Positions 52,770 through 64,000 of a DNA stretch of 64,000 nt are shown here, piece by piece; the first letter of the stretch is position 1; every line of letters begins with the position of its first letter. The notes below the pieces were generated by a model. The model ran no database searches. It worked only from the letters and a program-made list of their open reading frames with translations, and was not told where the DNA came from. The DNA comes from Enoplosus armatus (Eukaryota > Chordata > Actinopteri > Centrarchiformes > Enoplosidae), in the NCBI RefSeq assembly GCF_043641665.1, contig NC_092187.1, positions 1,619,501-1,683,500 of the forward strand. Direction: 5' to 3'. The translations under genes were made by a program, and so were the position numbers.

Positions 52770-53108
52770 CTAATTTTTCTGGTTTGCTTGTATCTCCCTC
52801 CATCTCCACCACCTTCCAACAGAGCCTTGATCAACAACGTCCATTTCATCGCATAAACGCCGGATGATGCCAAATCATAATTAAAATCTCCACAGAGAGC
52901 CGCCTGAAAAAGAAGTTAATTAGGCAACAAAAAAAAAAACCCAAAATGTTTCTGTCCCTTTTTTCTCGCTTTTAGACACAAATCAAATACCTCTCCTAAC
53001 GTTTGTGCTAAAGAGTCGAGGTCTCAGCACGTGTTTTTGGAGATCTGGCAAACTTTCCTTTCTTTTTTTTTCTTTTTTTTTGTCGAAGTTGGTTTTTGTT
53101 TCACTTAC

Positions 53109-53230
53109 CTGATTCTGTCTGTGTTATTGTTCTGTTTTTGATCGGTGACAACGGCCGGAGCGACCCTTGTTATGTTAGACTCAACTCCCAGAGCAAATGC
53201 AGCAGTAATTACAGAGAGGGAAAGAGAAGA
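53109..53230 (-). other. Candidate upstream leader exon end (perfect donor)
   Basis: The minus strand reads ATCAG then GTAAGTGA at 53,108, a perfect 5' splice-site consensus, preceded by sequence with several CpGs (CCGGCCG near 53,155). The 5' limit of the exon is not defined; the value given is arbitrary within a pyrimidine-rich zone. A perfect donor is expected about once per window by chance, so this is only a suggestion for an exon 1. Confidence 0.2.
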
Positions 53231-53274
53231 GGAGTCGACATGTGAGCAGGAGGGCGAGGAAAGATGGAGAGTGA

Positions 53275-53292
53275 GGGGGGGGGGGGGGGGGG
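53275..53292 (+). repeat. Poly-G tract, 18 G, upstream of the 53,108 donor
   Basis: Uninterrupted G run in a purine-rich plus-strand context. On the minus strand it is poly-C, lying before the candidate leader exon end. Confidence 0.9.
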
Positions 53293-53805
53293 TGCTGGCC
53301 ACCAGAGAGATGGAAAGAGAGAATGGGTGGGGACTCTTCCAGTGCCTTTTTAGTCAACCAGGCTTCTTTGCATTTGTTTTGTCTCTACTTGATCTTTATC
53401 GCACACGTGATGCACGCCTACGCACACTGCGCCGACATGTAACCACACACACAAACACACACTAGAGGCTAGAGGACCAGAATGCTTTCGAGCGTACCCC
53501 TTTTGTCTCTCCTGGAGCGTAAGCAAGAGCGCCAATGAGCAACAGCCAGAGCGAGAGCAAGGTGACTGGCTTTTGTTCATATTGTCTCCAAGACCACAAA
53601 GTCAACAGAGCTGGACTAAAGATGCTGTTCATCGACAGCTTCTGTTTGCTCAGTTCATTGTTTCCTCGCCACTGTAATCCCATATGTTCCCCAACGCTTC
53701 TGCCTCATATTCATTCATTCAATCAATCACATTTTACCTACGTGGAATATGACCGCTCGCCGCCAAGAAATTGAAACCTCGAAATTACATTTTCACTATT
53801 TAGAA

Positions 53806-54340
53806 CAGGGGTGCCCAATACGTCGATCGCGATCTACCGGTCGATCGCAAAGGTAGTGTGGGCAGATCGCATGGCATTAACAAAAATAGACGTCAGCCTA
53901 TCGTCCATCCTCACTATGACATTTGTCACTTGATTGACATACAGGGCAGCCAGTCTGACATCTGATCTTTTCTGACACATGGGTCACCACGCATGCGCAA
54001 GTTTATTAAGTCCAAATACCGTTCCACCTTGACTGGTGACCATTTGGAAGTGTGCTTGAGGCTGGCTATCAGCAGCTACTGTCCGGACTATGCATCCCTG
54101 GCTGATTCCATTCAGTGCAAGTCATTGTCAGTAAGGTAATGACAAAAAATGTACGTGAGTTATATTGTGCAATATGGGTTCATGCAGTTATGCAAGGTAC
54201 ACCAACATATATTGTACATATAAAGAATACCCAATATATTTATAAATAAATATATGTTTTGCATTTTTATAGCAGGTAGATCATTTCGACTTGGTCATTT
54301 TATAAGTAGCTCGCATGCTGAAAAAGTGTGTGCACCCCTG
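53806..54340 (+). mobile_element. hAT-like nonautonomous element with transposase C-terminal remnant
   Basis: The ends are inverted: CAGGGGTGCCC on the left and TGCACCCCTG on the right, as in hAT transposons. Flanks ATTTAGAA and GTTTAGAA form an 8-bp target duplication with one mismatch. Inside, a plus-strand frame of 49 codons begins at an ATG near 53,992 and ends at TAA; it reads KFIKSKYRSTLTGDHL, then LRLAISSYCPDYASLADSIQ. This resembles the C-terminal end of hAT transposases related to ZBED/GTF2IRD2-like proteins. Most of the transposase gene is missing, so the element is a deletion derivative mobilised in trans or now dead. A palindrome-like GATCGCGATC sits just inside the left end. Confidence 0.8.
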
Positions 54341-54799
54341 GTTTAGAAGATGTCGCTCAACAAAGACTGAATCGGCACATTTCTGCAAAGTCATGATAAA
54401 GCATATGTTGGGTGCAAACTGTCTGAATCCTCGTCACGTTCAGTGGAGTGGGTTTTCCTTATTGTGGACCGCTGACGGAGGTCCGTCCCCGGTGCTCTGT
54501 CGCAGCGCAGAATCGATGCTGGCATGTTCGTGTTAAGTTTCTTTCTCATCCCGTCTAGACCGTAATAAGTCTGTGCCACTCATCATTACCTTCATCGAAC
54601 ACGTGCAGCAGTGGGTATGTTGCGCTAAATTATGAACAGGGTCTCATAAATCCCCGTAAAATCCTATGTGGATTTAGAGGAGATTAGGAGATACTGACAC
54701 TTCTGGTGTTTTCCTGCTCTTAAATCTAATGTTTACGGGTGTTAATACCTTTTTGATACAGCATTTCTATACTTTCCTATGTAAGGAAATGTATATATA

Positions 54800-55270
54800 T
54801 GATTTCTATGTGACTCGGGGCGCAGAGGAGGCGGCGTTATGAGCGCTTAGCCTCTCTTCAGCTCTGTATTCGGTTCAATCTGCGACCATCAACAAACACC
54901 CACCAAAAAAGAAAAGTGACTTGGTTTGGGTGAGGGAAAGAGCACGGCTTGGATTAAAATGAATACTTTATTAAGGTTAGGGAAGCATTGCCGGACCTTC
55001 ATGGTTATGGTTACAATAAATGCCTACTTGGTTAAGATTACGGAACGGGCATGGTTAGAAGAAACCAATGTTGACTGTTGCTAGGAAACAGAAAATGAAC
55101 AGTGGTCTCCCGTGTTTTAAGTCAGACGTCATTTTGTTGATCCATTCATCAACCTCAAATTCCAATCCCTCTGGACTTTATGGATCTATAGCAACGTCGT
55201 ACTTCTTCCCCCCTTTGCTCTTGACAGAGAGTCATAACTCTTATGGCCGCTAGGAGGCTTTGTCACCAGA
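54800..55270 (+). repeat. Fish dispersed repeat with GGTTA words
   Basis: It has TTAAGGTTAGGGAAGCATTG, CATGGTTATGGTTAC, GGGCATGGTTAGAAGAAACC, GTCTCCCGTGTTTTAAGTC, ATAGCAACGTCGTACTTCTT and TTATGGCCGCTAGGAGGCTT. The order agrees with a dispersed fish repeat as I recall it. No clear terminal repeats were seen. Confidence 0.45.
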
Positions 55271-57876
55271 GCGTTAACATATGTCTTGTTCTGGCCATGT
55301 GCTGATGTTATTGATATCGTGAGCAGCGGGTAACAGAACAGCAACACAGAGTGCGTTCTGGTTCAGTATTGAGTGCAGCAACACAGAGCATTTATGAAAG
55401 AGATTTTTTTTATTTTTCCTAGCTTGGTATTTGGATGTATAAATGTATTTTGGTCACTTTTTTTTTTTTTTATTTCTCTTTTTGGAAAGTTGGTGCATGT
55501 TATGCTCGCTACCTTCCTCTTTTCATTTTGGACTTTCCCCAGAGAGGAAATATGCTACAGAGCTTTGTTTGTCTACAATTGCAGTGAAGTTGCTGGTGCA
55601 CACACACACAGAAATACACACATATCTGAGTTTCTACAGCCAACATTTACATTTCATCTTAGCCTGAACTGATTCTGACGGCTAATGACAAAATGACAGT
55701 GTGTGTGTGTGTGTATATGAATGTGTGTCTCCCCCAGTCCTCTATTAGGAATTCAAAAACAGAGGCAGAGACGCACCATCACACAGCCATTGGTGCTCAC
55801 ACACACACACACACACACACGCACACACACACGTCTCCGCTGATACACACAAACAGAAAACTTACCCTCTGACGAATTATCAGATGCTTGCGTGGGTGTA
55901 ACATCACTGCTTTTATACACATTTCAAAGCAGGTTTTAGTGTGTTAAAGAGTGTGTTATCATAGCAATCATATCCTCCGGCAAATGTGTTCATTATACTT
56001 CCGCTCCATTGTTCAATTTAAGCTCACGGAATATTTTGATATGCTGATACTTTCAGTGCATTCCTGAGCTTTTCATCTTTACACTGTCTTCAGGACAATT
56101 AAAGTAAGTCTGTGACACTATCATTTATGATGCAGTTGCCAAATTAAGTCACAAAATGCCTTACAAGATGGACCTGGGACTGCGTGGTGCATCATCAAGA
56201 GTGTTAATATGAGGAACAATGGCGTAACCAGAATTAAAATGCTTGATATAACCCATCGTTACCCAGCCACAACTGGAATGCTCCCAACATTTGATCATTC
56301 AGGATAAAAACCCGCAGGTTTTTTTGACAGCGGAGGTGGAATACATCTTATTCTTTTGCTCACCAAGTGTAAAGGACACCAGTGAGCCAAAAAACAAAAA
56401 AAAAAAAAACCCCAAAACATTTATCTGGACTTTTTTTATTCCAATTACACGCTTTGGTGCATGTAAACACAAACTTCATCAGATCACTTGATTGAGCGTT
56501 CAGATAAACAGTTCATTTGGAAGCTGGAAAGAATGTATTCAGTGGTAATAATGGAAGCGTAGCTGCACATACTGATAGACGCTGCTCACGTCGCTTGTGT
56601 TGTATCCATACACGTTTTTTTCTAAAGAGCAGAAAGAACAGTACGTTTGGCCTGTATCAGCAAAATTACTGCCGCGAAGGCTCCCACACAACGTGAGCCC
56701 CACTTGTGCAACGACAACGTCATTTCATTCATTCAGTCCTTTTCAGTTCAAGTTCAATTGCTCACACGGTTACGGCTCCTTGGCTTTAAAAAGTGGAACA
56801 GTTGTCATGATATTATAATGCACTCATTTACGGCGTAGCTCTGGGGCTGGGGATAGGAGAGATTTTGGAACAAAATAAATGTGTGTGGATGACACAGCGG
56901 GTGAGCGGCAAAATGAAAGTGTAATGGAAAAATATTGTTGATCATAATTGCCAGTGGTGAAATTGCTGGTCTGTATTTCCCCTAAAATTTTGCCGTGTGT
57001 CACCGACCGCAGGGGCTCCAACATCTGCAATTATTTCTCCAGGAAGGATTTGGCCTGGACTTCAATATCACCTCGTCCTCTTCCCCCTGCCCTATTCCTT
57101 TTCCTTGCCTTCTTCCTCCACCCTCTCCCCGCCCCCCCTCCCCTTCTTTATCCCCCTCCTCCTGCTCCGGACCAATTTGGGGTGGCGAGGCGATGGTTAT
57201 CTAAATGCAAAGTGATGTTGTAATAGCACTCACCATGGAGGCGTAAACGACTAGTGAGACCCGGAGATGGAGGGATGTGGGGAGAGGCAGAATAAGGACG
57301 GGGGTATCGGTAAGAGAAAGAGATACGTACAAAAGAGAAGTGGGGGAGGAGGCCGATTGTTGTTGTATGACGAGCAGAATGAGAGAGGAAAGACAGGGGA
57401 AGGACATAAAACGAGAGGAAAAGCAGCGAAGAGAGCGACATCGAAAGAGGAATGACGGGAAACGAGCGAGGAAGTACATAAAGGTATAAGAAAGGGTGCG
57501 AGAGCAAGGAAGAGAGTGCCGACGAGAGTGAGAAGAGTTGTTCAAAAATGAAATGCAAGATAAAGTAAAGAGAAAAGGGAAAGACCAACTGAGAGGACAG
57601 ACAGAAATGAAAAGGGGTGCAGCAGAAGACTGTCCCTGGCAGAAAAGCAGAAGCGCTGGTTGTTTGTTCAAAACGCCCAAAAACGAGTTGTGTGCATGTT
57701 TGCCTGACAAAGACCTCTTGTGGTCTTTTGAACAACGGTCAATTCTTGACTCTCAGGGAAGCAAAGGTGGGAGCAGAGTGACGTTGTTACAGTGCTGCGA
57801 AACCTCTTAGGGAGAAGGTACCAGCAAACTGCGTCAAACAAAGCTCAGACATAGAACATCACGCTTCATTTCCTGT

Positions 57877-57916
57877 TTCCTACCGACGGTGAACGCTTCC
57901 TACTGACGGTGAACGC
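57877..57916 (+). repeat. 20-bp tandem duplication
   Basis: Two adjacent 20-bp units, TTCCTACCGACGGTGAACGC and the same with one C-to-T change, follow each other directly. Confidence 0.9.
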
Positions 57917-58249
57917 TTCCTTTACCAAGATTATGGAACCTTAAAGCCGCTGTTCAGTATTTATTTTATTAAACAAAAGGTTAAGTGAGCAAAATGTTCC
58001 GCCACCTGCCCGCCTCCAAACAAGAGATGGACACAGTTAGCAGCTAGCTAGTGAAGAAAATGGAACATTTATGTAGCAGCTGAAGAGAGTTGGTGGAGAC
58101 CAAAGCAGAGCTAAAAAAAAAAAAGAGTGAATATTGGTCAGGTAGATGAGAAACACAACTCCAAATGAATGCTGGATGTGTAAGGTAGACACCACAACAA
58201 CTTTATATGGTGCACTGAAAAAAGAATCCATTACTAGCCTACTGTTTTG

Positions 58250-58685
58250 ACCATAGACTGTCTATAAAGATGGACGACGCGACTCCACTTCCTCCCGCTG
58301 TACAAAAGGGAAGTCAAAATATTCCGGATATGGCCGCTGCCACCCCGCGCTGGCGACGCGAGGTCCCGCCCATGCACCCGTCCGACCCAACGGCGAGCAC
58401 ACCACAGTCAATCTCAGCCGTCAATCATAACGCTTCACCCAGTTTTCATAGCATCAAATAAACTAATTAAAACCAAACTTATCAGAAAAGGGAACGCTTG
58501 AACAAACATCAGCGTGACAAGAACTACCTAAAATGGTAGAAACCATCTTTGGGAAAAATTAATTATAAGGATACTTTTGATTCTTTTAGTTCGGCCCACG
58601 TCCCATCCACTAACACGGATCAAGGTGTTTTGGCCTCACTTTTGGGAAGCTGTCATGTCGTCCATCTTCATATACAGTCTATGGT
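58250..58685. mobile_element. Teleost MITE with about 35-bp terminal inverted repeats
   Basis: The left end reads ACCATAGACTGTCTATAAAG followed by ATGGACGACG. The right end read inward is ACCATAGACTGTATATGAAG followed by ATGGACGACA. The two match over roughly 35 bp with a few changes. The interior is GC-rich near the left end (GGCGACGCGAGGTCCCGCCC) and has no coding frame. A target duplication could not be assigned with confidence. The inverted terminal phrase is, from memory, very common in fish genomes. Confidence 0.75.
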
Positions 58686-58719
58686 TTTAAGTACATTTTA
58701 GCCAGTAAGTAAAGACATT

Positions 58720-58905
58720 CGTGGTCATCAGGGGATGAATCCCACTGACTTTGGTGATCCCCTGACATTTCTTCTAGCGCCACCATGTGGTTGGCACGTT
58801 TGTCTTTTGTTGAAATACCTTGACATTTGGACTTTGGCATACAGAGTATAAATTGTAATAAATTTGATCCCCTGAGCTTTCATCTATCACCGTCATCAAA
58901 TTTTG
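58720..58905 (-). repeat. Dispersed teleost repeat, family A, copy 4 (inverted)
   Basis: Read on the minus strand it gives CATGGTGGCGCTAGAAG, GTCAGGGGATCACCAAAGTC and GGGATTCATCCCCTGATGAC, the same order as the plus-strand copies. It abuts the MITE that ends at 58,685. Confidence 0.55.
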
Positions 58906-61900
58906 TTTTTATTTCGTTTGTAATATTCCCTGATTTTCTAATTCCATCAGTGTCACAGGCGTCTTTGCTCTGATGCCAGTGGAGCAGAATTGAAAAAGCG
59001 AAAGGACTAAAGGGAGGTACTGAGGCAGATGGCCCCAACCATCATAGATCCTCATAAGAACAAAGAAAAAAAACAACCAAAATTCTACGGGCAGCATTGT
59101 GTCATTTGTGTCATGCTGTGGAAGCAATTTAAATGGGGGGAAAAATGAGAGGGAGAACAACAATATGGATGTCAAAAGGGGCTGGAGACAGTTTTGTTTG
59201 TGTGTATATGTGTGTGTGTTTGAGTGTGAGAATGTGCGTTAAGGCGGGTTTTAGAGGAAGAAAGCATTGGGATAAACATTACACCAATATCCAGGGGTGG
59301 AAGTAGAGGCAGAGTGGACTGGTTATATTGTGCTTTGAGAATGAATAAACAGAGACGGTGGAACTAGAGCGACTTACGACTTACCGAAAAACCATTCAGA
59401 CAGGAACTGTTGTAGTACAGTACTGTTGATTCTAGATTCAACGTGGTCAAATTATGTGGCCTGCTATTATGCACCCTCTGTGGTGTCCGTAGCCTTCTTA
59501 TTTTTTGTTGGTCATTTTTGATGTTTTTCCTCTTTCTTGGTGGCGTTGAAGTGCCCTCCCTTTTAAAACTGAAACGCAGTAATGTTTAATGTAAAGTGCA
59601 TTTCAGCTGACCTACATTTTCCTTTCACCTGAGTAAAACGTCTTTAAAGTAACAGCATATCCTAGTACCCTTTCCGTCCCCCGCCAATATCCTCTTGCCA
59701 GAATCGGACAAGATGAAGAAAATGAAAAGAGGAGGGAAGAAGACATCAATCAATTCTTCTGTGCAATATTTAGCCTATACATTTATTGCCTTCCAAAATA
59801 TCTCTAGATGACTGTTGTCATGGCAAAGCCAATATGAAGGGGAAGGCGTGCCAGTTACGGCACAGAAACACACACACACATCACTGTCTTTCTTTTTGGC
59901 ATACGGCTCTCCATGTGGAGTGAAGAAGGAGTCACTTCTTGTCCTCTTTTAACAAGCCAGTCTGTCTGCCTGTGTACTGGGGTTAGGGTTAGGGTGGGGG
60001 GTGGGGCAAACAGTCTTAGACAGGGCCCGCTCATTAGAGACAATTACACATATTCGTCGATCCGACATACTGCCAGTGCTTTTCTGTCCTTCTTGACAAC
60101 AGGGATGACTTGACAGGTAGGTCATGGTTTCAAATAGGCAAATTTTGCGTTGCTGTCCACATCAGTCGCTTTGTAGAAAGGTAACGCTCAAATACGAAAC
60201 GCTTGCCTGCATTCTCAATGGGATGGGAGTGGATCTAAACATGCGACTGCACCCACTAGTAGCAGAAGGCCTCACTGCCAGACGAAAACGTATTCAGTGC
60301 CAAGTTTAACTCTATTCATTTCCATGTTCATTTTGCCAGAGTTAGGTGTCACATCTTGAAATAGTCCATCATCATATGACATGAAACTCGTCACTTGACT
60401 GCCTAACACATTGCAAACACAGTCTTTATCTTCTGCTGCCGCTTCTCCTTCCTCTCGTTCTTCCCTCCAGTCCTTCTTGAAATGAAACTTGCCGGATTGG
60501 CTTGAAATGTACCCCACTCATAAGGGCTAGAAACAATTTTGCGGCCATAGAGAACAAATGAAGGTGGAGGCGAGGATGCACAAACATAAAGGGAGGCATA
60601 TTTCTTAAATGCTGGACCGTCGAAACTTTACTGTAGGTTTTAATATTAAAACGGCAGGACTATCACAAAACTGTTCAGTGAGCTTTAAAACCTTTCCAAG
60701 GCCAAAGTCTAAATTCATTGGAACTGTCCAATTATTTGGTGGGCTGTTTTGTAATATTTCTTCTTTGTTTGTTTCCTGTTAACATTTAGTGTAGCTCTTT
60801 CTCCAAACCCGGGAAGTTACAATAAATGTGCACATAGCAGCTCGGTTATGTAAGCCGGATACAAACTTTGAAACCCTATCAAGTGTCGGTGCCTGGAGTT
60901 GGCCATTGAGCTACAGCACAGAATACTTTCTTTCACGTATTCTCAAATCTTTTTTTCAAACCATTTTCAAGTGATATTCAGACCCCAAGGTCTCAGAAGA
61001 GGTGTTTTTTTCTGAATATAAGATGCCAAGGTTGGCGCAGGCAGAGCTAAGACCTTAAGTTTTGTACAGCGTTTCTATGTGCTGGTGTACTCCTTTCAGA
61101 GCCTTTTCACTTACTACTGTGGATGTTCACAATGACGTGGCTTCACCTATTATGGCAGTCCTGACACAATAGAGGAGTCATTTGATTGAGATGCTATTCG
61201 TAATCTGTGTGTGTGTGTGTGTGTGTGTGCTCTCAGTGAGAGCGAGAATGTCAGGGTAAAACTTGCTAAGAGAAAAAGAAAAGATACCTCTAATAAATTA
61301 CCTTGCATTAAAGCTACCACTCTGCTGCGGTACTCACCTCCTCACCTATGCTCGTCAGCTTCATACTATTTCTTCAGCCCACAAATACATATGAGGGCGA
61401 GTTCTTAAGAAAACTTAAGACTGACACACAGGAAAACTACGCAAAACACCGTCAAGAAGGAAGAGAAAAACTGACAGGGAGAGAAGCAACTGTCAAAAAG
61501 GCCAGTTAAAATAGTTGAATCCAATACATCTAAAAATCTGTTAAAAAAAGATATGTTTTAAATGCTTTTTAAGCCAATTTCAATTGCTCTTTTAAAGCAT
61601 ATAAATATTCAAAATGGTAATGACTTGTGCTGATGTTGCTTCAGTTCCTGCAGGAAGTCATTTTGGGCTTCATCAATGAAATAAATTCATCAAATCCGAC
61701 CATCAAATCATAAACTACAGACTTGGGTCGTGCTGAGTTTGCAGTGAGGTTTCAGTCCTGGATGTTTCAAGGCCAAACCAGTGCCTCAGACATCCTGCAG
61801 CCTCCAGCAGTTCACTGCTTGTCCCACTGTGTATTCCCATATTAATGCTTAGCCTCTTTAGACTACGTAGCGTTCAAGGGCGCACCGTGTGAGGACAGAC

Positions 61901-62240
61901 ATTTGGTTTCAGCACAGAAAAGAATCGGGGGGCCAGACGTATAAACAACGAACGTGCCATATGCCACATGCTATCTGATATTTGTAAGAAAAGAAAATCC
62001 AATGAGAAAGTGCGCTAACGCTTTGGCTGGGACACGGACTGACATCTGAGAGTGGAGTATTTTACTTGGTAGCCTTTTACTATCAACTCGGTTACTCTCT
62101 CCGTGCTGGATCCATATCATTTTAAACTTGCTCCATTTCATTTTCAAGTCAATCTTAGCATTAGGGGTAGCTTCTGTTAGCCTGGCTCAGAGCCTAGCTT
62201 AGCCTACAGCTAACACGACCTTGCTTAATGCGTTGCAGTG

Positions 62241-63620
62241 GTTTGTGCTGACTGTCCCGCGGTTGAAGACGGGTTGACTCTTCTAGAGAGACATGTCCGT
62301 CAGTTAGAATAACTTGTCTCTGCTAACGATACCTTAGATGTCATGGGAACTCCAGCTAGCTTCAGTCACAGGTGTGATTGCAGGCCTGTTAGTGTTAGCA
62401 CTAGCATAGTCTCGCCAGGGTTGTCCCTGTTCGGCGGCATGAATAGGCTTGCAAGTCCGGTCTGCAGTCACCTCTCCGGTTTTTGATCCTCGAGAGGCCT
62501 GCGTGCCTCCTTTACTCCCGCAAACAGGGTTAAGCAATACGCACGTTAGTAATACGCAACTCCATTTTTGCAATGTTAGATTAGATTGGTTTTGACGATT
62601 TCTGGCCGCCCCAACCTGCCGAAAGTGAACGGCCTTCACCCAACTGGAATAGGCACAAGTAGTTAATCAGGAATGTGGACAGGTGCTGATGTCAGGTTTG
62701 ACATTCGGGACTTAAGGCTTGGTGCGTCGAAGTGAGCATGTTAGGTTTATACTTAGTGCGGATTTGGAGTCCAACAGCTTAGTTCGTATGTATAGCAAGG
62801 GAAACCTTCACAGTCTCTTCACAGATAAAGTGTCTTACCAAACAAAATATCTAAGGTAATGACAATTGTATCCAGGGTTAGATAAGACCCTAAAATTTGG
62901 TTTTATAAATATCAAATCACTGTCTGCCAAAGCCACATATGATTAGTTTATGTGGAACATGGCTGAAACCAAATGCTTTCTTACTGTACTATCAAATGAA
63001 GCTTCCCCACCCCCATACCAATGCCCATGTTGCTTGGGTTACCAAGCAAGGGGGGCGGTTTGCATTAATCTACAAGTGTATTTTCAATTAAACCTCCAAA
63101 CTTGATATTCAATTGAACTTATTTGAGGGCCTTGTATTAAAACCATCTCCATCAACTATGAATTGCTTTGTCCAGAGACTCCACCTTGTGGAACTCTATA
63201 GACTACCTTCGACCCTCTAGCTAAAAGGCTTTTTGGCACTTGATCTTGATGCTTTTGGTTTCACTCAGTTTGTGCATAAACCTACTCACTGCAGTGAGTG
63301 GTGACACCCTTGACTTGATTCTAACACGTGGGATAGAGGTTTCCGCTCTGACTGTCTCTCCTGTCACATCTGTGGTGTCACATCATTTTCTTATTGAATT
63401 GGAAGCGACACTGGCCTGTCCTTGTAATGTTGGTGCTGATGTATCCACCACTCGCCACATTGGAGCCTGTGGTCCTGGCTACTTTCACTGCAGCAACAGG
63501 CCCTGTTAAAAATTGTACCAGTGACTTAAACACGACCCTTTCTTGTCTCCTGGATTCAGTTGCACCCATAGTTGGACTGGCTATTGGGAGCACAGGGAGT
63601 TTCCCCAATGGGCCACTTGA
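62241..63620 (+). mobile_element. L2/Maui-type LINE relict (ORF1-like and endonuclease pieces)
   Basis: Plus-strand pieces in shifting frames resemble L2-clade elements. VCADCPAVEDGLTLLERHV at 62,241-62,307 looks like an ORF1 start of the coiled-coil kind. Near 62,895-63,055 there are NIKSLSAKA, NMAETK and YQARGGG, matching the endonuclease pattern of N-I-R-S-L then T-E-T-W then G-R-G-G-G. Near 63,235-63,400 come FGFTQFVHKPTHCS, one frameshift, then GDTLDLILTRGIEV and SHHFLIE, the GHTLDL/SDHF endonuclease block. Near 63,520 comes LNTTLSCLLDSVAP. Reverse transcriptase is not seen. Stops, a frameshift and likely internal deletions show the copy is dead. Confidence 0.7.
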
Positions 63621-63749
63621 CCATTGGGGCCAATGCAAACGCAAGATATCCATATTTTCAAATAACTTCAGCCAAAAGTGCTGTCAGCCTCTCTGTCCCA
63701 AACAATTACTGTTGGTCTTTACCTGGGCCCTGCCCATTTCCCTTCTTTA

Positions 63750-64000
63750 TTAAGTGGAAGTCTCGCTAACCAGATGTCCACACATCAGAGAAAGGTCATC
63801 ATTGGATATCATGGGATAGGGCAAAAATGCTCTGGCTTGTTTGTATTTCTTTAAACCAATCACATTCGTCTTTTGCAGCGCGAAGCCCAGGATGCGATAA
63901 CGATAACTCGCAGATAGCTAAAGGGGAGGAGAATTCCAACTGAAATAGTCGGCCAATGGCAGACTCATCACAACAGCCTACATCTGGGGAGTCAGACTAG
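63750..64000 (+). repeat. Dispersed repeat B, copy 2, reaching the window edge
   Basis: The segment includes TTTCTTTAAACCAATCACAT, CTCGCAGATAGCTAAAGG, GGAGGAGAATTCC, GAAATAGTCGGCCAATGG and GGGGAGTCAGACTAG. The last part is the reverse complement of 30,138-30,215. The repeat ends at, or continues past, the right edge. Confidence 0.55.

Larger units (their letters stand above)
53300..64000. other. Upstream/intergenic DNA, repeat-rich, no host gene recognised
   Basis: No exon of a neighbouring host gene was recognised. The stretch holds a hAT relict with a transposase tail, a dispersed repeat at 54.8-55.3 kb, a MITE at 58.3-58.7 kb, a dispersed repeat at 58.7-58.9 kb, an L2-type LINE relict at 62.2-63.6 kb and part of another repeat at the right edge. 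55,700-57,870 and 59,000-62,200 show only short arrays and unique sequence. Confidence 0.5.

Noticed and set aside
57148..57735. 195-codon minus-strand open frame (and a 169-codon overlapping one)
   Set aside because: It is the reverse of a purine-rich stretch; the Ser/Leu/Phe-rich product shows no family resemblance and two frames are open at once, as expected from composition bias.

Overview
The window is vertebrate nuclear DNA and almost certainly from a teleost fish. It holds very many (CA)n/(GT)n, (GA)n and poly-G arrays, fish-type dispersed repeats, nonautonomous DNA transposons and an L2-type LINE relict. It has long stretches without open frames and intron signals around the one clear coding exon. 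No operons, prokaryotic genes, CRISPR arrays, rRNA genes or convincing tRNA genes were seen.

The only well-supported protein-coding feature is on the minus strand at 14,780-15,958. It is the first coding exon of a class A plexin, a semaphorin receptor, and is closest to PLXNA1. It gives a signal peptide and most of the sema domain (393 codons). It ends at a consensus splice donor in phase 0 and is preceded by a 5'UTR whose 3' splice acceptor lies near 16,173. No later plexin exon was recognised in 1-14,779, so the next intron probably runs off the left edge. Two further minus-strand segments have splice-site architecture that fits untranslated leader exons: 49,419-49,692 (better) and one ending at 53,109 (weaker). 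If the first is right, the window is mainly a leader intron of about 33 kb plus the start of the following intron.

Layout: 1-14,779 is putative intron with a 200-bp N gap and many microsatellites. 14,780-16,172 is the plexin exon. 16,173-49,418 is putative intron with dispersed repeats, including a cluster at 30.1-31.2 kb with two hAT-like elements. 47.7-53.3 kb is richer in CpG, (GA)n and trinucleotide repeats and is the likeliest promoter/leader region. 53.3-64 kb is upstream or intergenic and holds a hAT relict with a transposase tail, a teleost MITE, an L2-type LINE relict and other repeats.

I found no sign of a previously undescribed gene system. The most useful observations are the leader-exon model with its upstream ORFs, three hAT-like insertions with recognisable near-8-bp target duplications, a repeat shared by two distant loci, and long purine/pyrimidine and poly-G structures. 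Family names for repeats come from recognition of motifs and were not checked against a database.
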